64,000 nucleotides of DNA. It comes from VRUE01 sp035548675. Lineage in GTDB: Bacteria > Actinomycetota > Thermoleophilia > Solirubrobacterales > 70-9. The stretch lies in the NCBI GenBank assembly GCA_035548675.1, contig DASZSJ010000142.1, positions 1 to 64,000 of the forward strand, given 5' to 3'. The notes below the pieces were generated by a model that ran no database searches, had not been told where the DNA came from, and worked only from the letters and a program-made list of their open reading frames with translations. Positions 59,521-64,000 of this stretch are shown here, piece by piece. Positions within the stretch are counted from its first letter, which is position 1. Every line of letters starts with the position of its first letter. Both the position numbers and the translations under genes were made by a program.

Positions 59521-61001
59521 TGGGCCGCTCCGGGCAACAAGCTTCGAGCCATGCCGAAGGCGCGCGTGACGTCGCTGCGCAGGAAGGCGAGCGCGAGGGC
59601 GACCCAGACGGCGCCGCTGATGCAGATGGCGATGATCAAACCGGCGACGTCGTTGTTGAGGCTGAGCAGCTGCGCGGCCGCGGCTGCGAGAAAGCTGATC
59701 GCGGCGACATGGGCCACCTTCCAGGTTCCGGCTTTGACCGGCGGGGGAGTCGGCGCCAGCAGGATCGTCGCCGCAAGCGCCGAACCGATTGACATCGAGA
59801 TGCCGATCCCGACCTCGTCGAGACCGCCGACCAGGATCGCGACGAGGAGGAAGCCGACGACGAGCTCGGCGGCGATCGCGGCCACCGGGCGGTTCGGTTC
59901 CCCTTCGGCCAGGCAGTAGCTGTTAATTGGGGAGGCGATGCTCGCCCCCAGCAACATCGCCAGCGAGCCGTAGAGCACGATGTCGGAAGTTGGCAGCCAT
60001 TCGGAGCCGAGCACGACGCTGATGAAGGGTTGGATCGCCCCGGCGACAAGGGCAAGCGGCAGCCCGCAGACGAGGGCGATCTGGCCGAGCGCGCGGCCGG
60101 TCCGCGCAAGGCGCTCCTCGCCCGATTGGCTCAGCGTCGGCAACATCACCCTAGAAACGGCGGCGGCAAGGGCGGTCGGGAAGGAGAAGAGCCGCTTCGC
60201 CATCCCGTAGAAGCCCGCCATCGGCGCGCCGCCGATGGCACCGATCACGGTCACGTAACCGAGGTCGCGGCCCAGGTAGAGCACGCCGAGCACACTCACC
60301 CGGCTGCCGAAGCCGATCAACGGCCTCACCCGGGGGAGGTCGAGGCGGGGCATCCGGGCAGCGCTTTGGGTGAACCAAGCAACCAACGCGCCAAGCGCCG
60401 CCCCGACGGGTACGGCGCCGGCGAGGCTGAAGACGCCGATGCCGGACAGGGCGGCCGCGAGGGCGAAGGCGTTGAACCCGATCGTGTCCGCGGCCTCGAC
60501 CGCGGCCACTCGCCCGAAGCGCATCTCGCGATCCATCATCGCCATCGGCACCGCCCGCGCCGCGTAGATCGGCACCGCGACGAGGGTGATCGCGATCACC
60601 CGAACAGTGTCGCTGTGGGTGCCAAGTGCGGGCAGGAGGACAAAGGCGACCAATAGCAGGCCGAGCGCCGCCGGCATGGTGACCGCGAGCAGGAAGCCCA
60701 TCGTTGCCGCCTGCAGCTCCATCGGCGGCGGTTCCGACATCCGCACCAGTGCCGCCGGTAGGCCGAGCTCGGCCACGTTCTGGCCGACCAGTTGCACCGA
60801 GAGGGCGATCGCGAAGAGGCCGTAGTCGGCCGGCGTGAGCAGGCGCGCCAGTACGACCGTTACCCCGGCAGTCAGCAGTTGGAAGCCGAGCGTGCGGCCG
60901 ACGAGCAGGGTCACCCCGCGCGCCGCCGACTGGCCAAGAGCGCTGCCGTCGGGCGGAGCTGCCGCCTCGAAGTTCTCGATCTGTGGGTCGGGCTCTGTTA
61001 T
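59517..61001 (-). CDS. wzx: Polysaccharide flippase (Wzx/RfbX-like), start uncertain
   Basis: About 494 residues with twelve or more membrane segments: ARGVTLLVGRTLGFQLLTAG, VVLARLLTPADYGLFAIALS (MurJ/Wzx family start), then GFYGMAKRLFSFPTALAAAV and VMLPTLSQ. It exports lipid-linked repeat units to the Wzy-like polymerase encoded just upstream. No ATG, GTG or TTG exists between a GTG at 61169, deep inside the polymerase gene, and a GTG at 60914 that would cut into the conserved start. The codon at the overlap where ATGA is usual reads ATAA (60998-61001), so I set 61001 provisionally. Confidence 0.82.
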   Translation of the reverse strand: MTEPDPQIENFEAAAPPDGSALGQSAARGVTLLVGRTLGFQLLTAGVTVVLARLLTPADYGLFAIALSVQLVGQNVAELGLPAALVRMSEPPPMELQAATMGFLLAVTMPAALGLLLVAFVLLPALGTHSDTVRVIAITLVAVPIYAARAVPMAMMDREMRFGRVAAVEAADTIGFNAFALAAALSGIGVFSLAGAVPVGAALGALVAWFTQSAARMPRLDLPRVRPLIGFGSRVSVLGVLYLGRDLGYVTVIGAIGGAPMAGFYGMAKRLFSFPTALAAAVSRVMLPTLSQSGEERLARTGRALGQIALVCGLPLALVAGAIQPFISVVLGSEWLPTSDIVLYGSLAMLLGASIASPINSYCLAEGEPNRPVAAIAAELVVGFLLVAILVGGLDEVGIGISMSIGSALAATILLAPTPPPVKAGTWKVAHVAAISFLAAAAAQLLSLNNDVAGLIIAICISGAVWVALALAFLRSDVTRAFGMARSLLPGAAQ

Positions 61002-63268
61002 TGGAGCGGCGGGGGATTGGTGAGACCGAAGACCTGCAGCAGGGGGTCGTCTGCCGGGCGCGGCTGGATTTCGTAGATCGCCGTGGCGCCCTGGTGCGAG
61101 CCGATCAGGAATTCGGTGCCCTTCGGTACCGCCGCCGAGTCGTCGAGGTCGCGGCGGATCGCATCCCACTCGAAGCCGGACTCGCCAAGCAGGACGTGGA
61201 CCATGCTGTGCTCGTCATTGGGGTCGTGGTGGACGAGCACCAAGTCGAGGCGGTCGCCCTTGAAGATTCGCTGTTCGCTTTTCTTCGGCAGGCCGACGAT
61301 CGGCGCAATCTGCAGGGACCAGGTTCGTGGCGAGAGCCCGCGGTAGGGCAGCCGGGCGGCATAGAGCTGGCGGCGAAAGCCCGACTCGCTGGAGAGGATT
61401 TGCAGCACCGGGCGCGAGGTCGGATCGCCGCGGGTGATGACGAAGAGGTCCGGCCGCTGGCCACCCCAACTGGCAATTGAGAATTCGCGCGTCCACCCTT
61501 TCGGTGGTTCCGAGAGCGGCGCGAGGTAGCGCTGTGGCCTGCCGTCGACCTTCCAGGTCGGGGTCACCGTGATCGCCAGGTTGCGCGGCCGCTGTTCGAA
61601 GGAGAACAGGGCCTCGGCCCGCCAGGGGTACCAGCTATTGACGTCGAATTGCGAGCGAGAAGCGGTTTGCGGGATCGAGAGGCGCGCGACCCGTTCGGCG
61701 TCGGAGCGAGGCTGGCCGGGGGTGTAGCTGAAGACGCCGATCCGGTGCCCGCGGCCGCGTACCCACTGCAGCGGCTCATTGTCATTGGGGCGGTCGCTGT
61801 TGGTCATCGTCGCCGTTGCCCCCGCCATGCCCTGTGGCAGCCGCATCGAGGCGACCAGCGGGTACGGTTCCGGCAGCAGGCGCTGGATCACGATCCCCGA
61901 GACGAGCATGATCGCGACGATCGCGACGCCGCCGAGGACCAACCAACGAGCGAGATGGTGGTCCTGCCCATCTGGCTGCTTCCCGTCGCCGAGCGACTCG
62001 TTGCCGTTCCCTGTAGGCGGTGCGTCCGGCGTCGCCGTCCGTCCTGTCATCCGGCGGATTCTGCCCCATGTCCTCCCGGTCAGACCCGGCGGGTTGACGG
62101 GGTCTTCCGCCACCGCGCCGACGACCAGTAGCAGTGGGATCACCAGCAGCCAGTCGAGTTGCTGGGTCCAGAGGTTCTGATAGACGCCGAAGATCGCCAT
62201 GTAGAGCAGGTAGCCAGCGATCGTGCACCAGCGGAACGAGCGGGTCCGCGTCGCCATCGCAAAGGCGCCGGCCGAGAAGAAGCCGGTAGCGGCGACGCCG
62301 GGGACCAGCGCGATGAAGCCGCCGTCCGCCCAGAACGGTCCGGCGACCGTGCTGGTGACCCAGGGGGGCGTGATCTCGGCCGAGACGTCGGAGACGTTGC
62401 GGGCGCTGTGAAAGATCGTGTCAAAGCCGATCGCATCAAAGACGCCGCCGCCAAACGCTTCACCCGTTGGGAAGTGCCCGATCACCCCCTGCAGAGCGAG
62501 GAAGTTGGTCGTGATCGCGAGGTAGATCGGGACCAGCGGCTGCAGGAAGAACGGTGTGCCGGGTAGGATTTCACCGAAGAGTTCGGACTCGAATGGGTTG
62601 TAGGGGTTCTGCCGTGTACGCAGGTAGAAGCCGAAGACGACCGCGACGAAGGCGAGCAGGCCGGCGATGACGAACATCCAGCTGCGCGGTCTTCCCCAGT
62701 AGAGCCAGCGGGCCGCGACCGCGACGATCACCGGCAGCAGCACGCTGCCGCGCCCGGCCTGCAGGGCAAACCCACCGAGCGCGACGAGGGCGAGTACCAG
62801 CTCGAAGCGCGACTCGCGCGCGAGCAGTCGCTGCGGCCTGACCAAGCCGACGATCGCGACCACAGTGAGGCCGTCGATGAGGACGATGGTCGGCCCGCCC
62901 TGGCTGAAGCGGAGCGTACTTCCCCCCGGCGAGAGCAGTGGGACACCGCCGATCTTGGCGAACTGGTGGGCCAGCTCGATGAAGCCGATGACGAGCAGGA
63001 CGATGAGGATCCGCCGGTAGACCTGACTCTCGCGCGGCGTTTCGCTTGCGGCAACCCGTCCCCGTCCGAGCGCAAGTCCCTCGCCGATCAGTCCGCCGGC
63101 GATGAATGCCACCGGCACGGCTGCGACGACGACGATCACGATTGTCGACCAGCCTTCCTGCGAGCTGAGCAGGTGGTACTGGCTGAGTAGGGCGGCGAAG
63201 ATCCAGATGCCGGTGAAGGCAACGAGCGGCGAGAGCAGCGAGCGATTGAGCTCCGCGAAGCGCCTCAT
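60998..63268 (-). CDS. wzy: Wzy-like repeat-unit polymerase with fused C-terminal domain
   Basis: A 756-residue protein. Residues 1-400 hold about ten membrane segments with EGLALGRGR, a large external loop (FYLRTRQNPYNPFESELFGE to FHSARNVSDVSAEITPP) and WADGGFIALVPGV, the pattern of O-antigen/oligosaccharide repeat-unit polymerases. A linker near 420-450 leads to one more membrane helix (LVLGGVAIVAIMLVSGIVI). An extracytoplasmic domain of about 280 residues follows, rich in Trp and beta strands (WYPWRAEALFSFEQRPRNL), which polymerases usually lack. Confidence 0.78.
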   Translation of the reverse strand: MRRFAELNRSLLSPLVAFTGIWIFAALLSQYHLLSSQEGWSTIVIVVVAAVPVAFIAGGLIGEGLALGRGRVAASETPRESQVYRRILIVLLVIGFIELAHQFAKIGGVPLLSPGGSTLRFSQGGPTIVLIDGLTVVAIVGLVRPQRLLARESRFELVLALVALGGFALQAGRGSVLLPVIVAVAARWLYWGRPRSWMFVIAGLLAFVAVVFGFYLRTRQNPYNPFESELFGEILPGTPFFLQPLVPIYLAITTNFLALQGVIGHFPTGEAFGGGVFDAIGFDTIFHSARNVSDVSAEITPPWVTSTVAGPFWADGGFIALVPGVAATGFFSAGAFAMATRTRSFRWCTIAGYLLYMAIFGVYQNLWTQQLDWLLVIPLLLVVGAVAEDPVNPPGLTGRTWGRIRRMTGRTATPDAPPTGNGNESLGDGKQPDGQDHHLARWLVLGGVAIVAIMLVSGIVIQRLLPEPYPLVASMRLPQGMAGATATMTNSDRPNDNEPLQWVRGRGHRIGVFSYTPGQPRSDAERVARLSIPQTASRSQFDVNSWYPWRAEALFSFEQRPRNLAITVTPTWKVDGRPQRYLAPLSEPPKGWTREFSIASWGGQRPDLFVITRGDPTSRPVLQILSSESGFRRQLYAARLPYRGLSPRTWSLQIAPIVGLPKKSEQRIFKGDRLDLVLVHHDPNDEHSMVHVLLGESGFEWDAIRRDLDDSAAVPKGTEFLIGSHQGATAIYEIQPRPADDPLLQVFGLTNPPPLQ

Positions 63269-64000
63269 CGGCCCTCAATCCCCATCTTGTAGCCGCGGGC
63301 ATAGCCGCCGCGAGTCATCGCCAGCCAGATGTGTTCGCGCATCCCCGCCGGCAGCGGCAGCTCGGCCAAGGACTCGAGTAGCGGCGCCAGCGTCTGCACC
63401 GCCGACCAGGCGAGGCCTCGTGGTTCTTGCACCCCAGGGTGCGGTCGCTCGGGCCGCAGGCGGTTGTAGAGGGCGGCGGAGCGGCCGACCGCGATCGAGC
63501 GCCGCAGCGACTGCTCGGGCGTGGTCGGGTGGTCGTGGAGGACGAGCAGCTCGGGGTGATAGTCGAGCTCGAGCCCGGCGTCGGCGAGGCGCACGCCCAG
63601 CTCGGTGTCCTCGACCGCTGCGGTAGGGAAGCGTTCGTCGAAGCCGCCGACCTGCTCGAAGAACGAGCGCTTGAGCGAGGCGTGCGAGCTGTAGAAGTAG
63701 TTGGCCGCGTCGACTGGGCCGGCTTCGAGGTCGCAGTAGTGGAACTGCGGGCCGCCGTTCTCCAGCCAGCGCATGAATGGAGTCACCGGCTTGCGCGGCG
63801 TCCAGGTGATCCGGCCGAGGATCCCGTAAGTCGGCTCCGGCCGCGCTGCGTGCAGGTCGAGGTGGGCGCGCAGCAGCCCTCCGCCAGCGGGCTCGGTGTC
63901 GTCACCGAGGAAGAGCAGGACCTCGCCGCTGGCCGCGGCGACGCCGGCGTTGCGCGCCGCCGCTGGTCCGCCCTCAGGCTGCTCGAGCAGGCGGATCGGC
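63265..64000 (-). CDS. GT2 glycosyltransferase, 5' end beyond window
   Basis: The frame is open from the right edge to the stop at 63265 (245 codons). It shows LLEQPEGGPAAARNAGVAAA, the DxD-type LLFLGDDTEPAGG, ANYFYSSHASLKRSFFEQV and GFDERFPTAAVEDTELGVRL, classical GT2 features with the ED catalytic pair. The N-terminal strand is missing from the window. Its stop overlaps the polymerase start (ATGA at 63265-63268), so it heads the same operon. Confidence 0.9.
   Translation of the reverse strand, partial: PIRLLEQPEGGPAAARNAGVAAASGEVLLFLGDDTEPAGGGLLRAHLDLHAARPEPTYGILGRITWTPRKPVTPFMRWLENGGPQFHYCDLEAGPVDAANYFYSSHASLKRSFFEQVGGFDERFPTAAVEDTELGVRLADAGLELDYHPELLVLHDHPTTPEQSLRRSIAVGRSAALYNRLRPERPHPGVQEPRGLAWSAVQTLAPLLESLAELPLPAGMREHIWLAMTRGGYARGYKMGIEGR

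Overview
The window is high-GC, densely packed DNA from a Gram-positive-type actinobacterium. Several features point to the Thermoleophilia/Solirubrobacterales: secreted HtaA-domain heme proteins without sortase motifs, a natural PafB-PafC fusion, a polyprenyl-phosphomannose-synthase-like glycosyltransferase, a biotin carboxylase/BCCP fusion, and many genes whose -10 hexamer (TANNNT) sits 6-9 nt before the start codon, the signature of leaderless mRNAs. The assignment is inference from gene content; no rRNA lies in the window.

Region 1 (1-7600) is a heme acquisition and breakdown locus read leftward. It holds two HtaA-domain secreted proteins and a PKD-domain secreted protein in one operon, a four-gene operon with a MhuD-like heme-degrading monooxygenase, substrate-binding protein, FecCD permease and ATPase, and a DUF2470 protein. 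All three transcription units carry the same operator in front (TTAGGG-N2-CCCTAA, once as a tandem array), so they look like one regulon.

Region 2 (7600-26800) is mostly housekeeping: PHP phosphoesterase, acyl-CoA carboxylase alpha subunit, sulfatase, HAD hydrolase, sucC-sucD, aminotransferase, a DtxR-family metalloregulator with an MntR-like metal site, an MPGP-type phosphatase, a diverged FolP-like protein, a MrfA-like helicase, a methyltransferase, a GH15-like protein, and an MFS gene broken by an in-frame TAG.

Region 3 (26847-29310) is a small accessory island beside tRNA-Phe(GAA). It contains short direct repeats, an XRE regulator with an AbiEii/MenT-like nucleotidyltransferase, an unrecognised gene behind a near-consensus promoter overlaid by two palindromic operators, and the 3' remnant of a YgjP-type metallopeptidase.

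Region 4 (29300-48000) holds TrmO, an SDR, an FAH-family hydrolase, a YhaM-like HD exonuclease, two tandem paralogous GT-C-like membrane proteins, PafBC, a metallo-beta-lactamase-fold hydrolase, a penicillin-acylase-family enzyme, a DUF1906 protein, a divergent DJ-1/GlxA pair, a VapBC-type pair, a flavin-binding-fold protein and a GH-A glycosidase.

Region 5 (48000-64000, open at the right edge) is a surface polysaccharide cluster: polyprenol-phosphate sugar synthases, GT-C and GT2 glycosyltransferases, two CDP-paratose-2-epimerase-like SDRs, Gmd and Fcl for GDP-fucose, FkbM methyltransferase, flippase and a Wzy-like polymerase. Many junctions overlap by 1-4 bp.

Long inverted repeats occur throughout. 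Two are dispersed families: a 51-bp element (three copies, each 0-2 bp after a stop codon) and a 47-bp element (two copies, both inside reading frames). About ten further palindromes are unique within the window.
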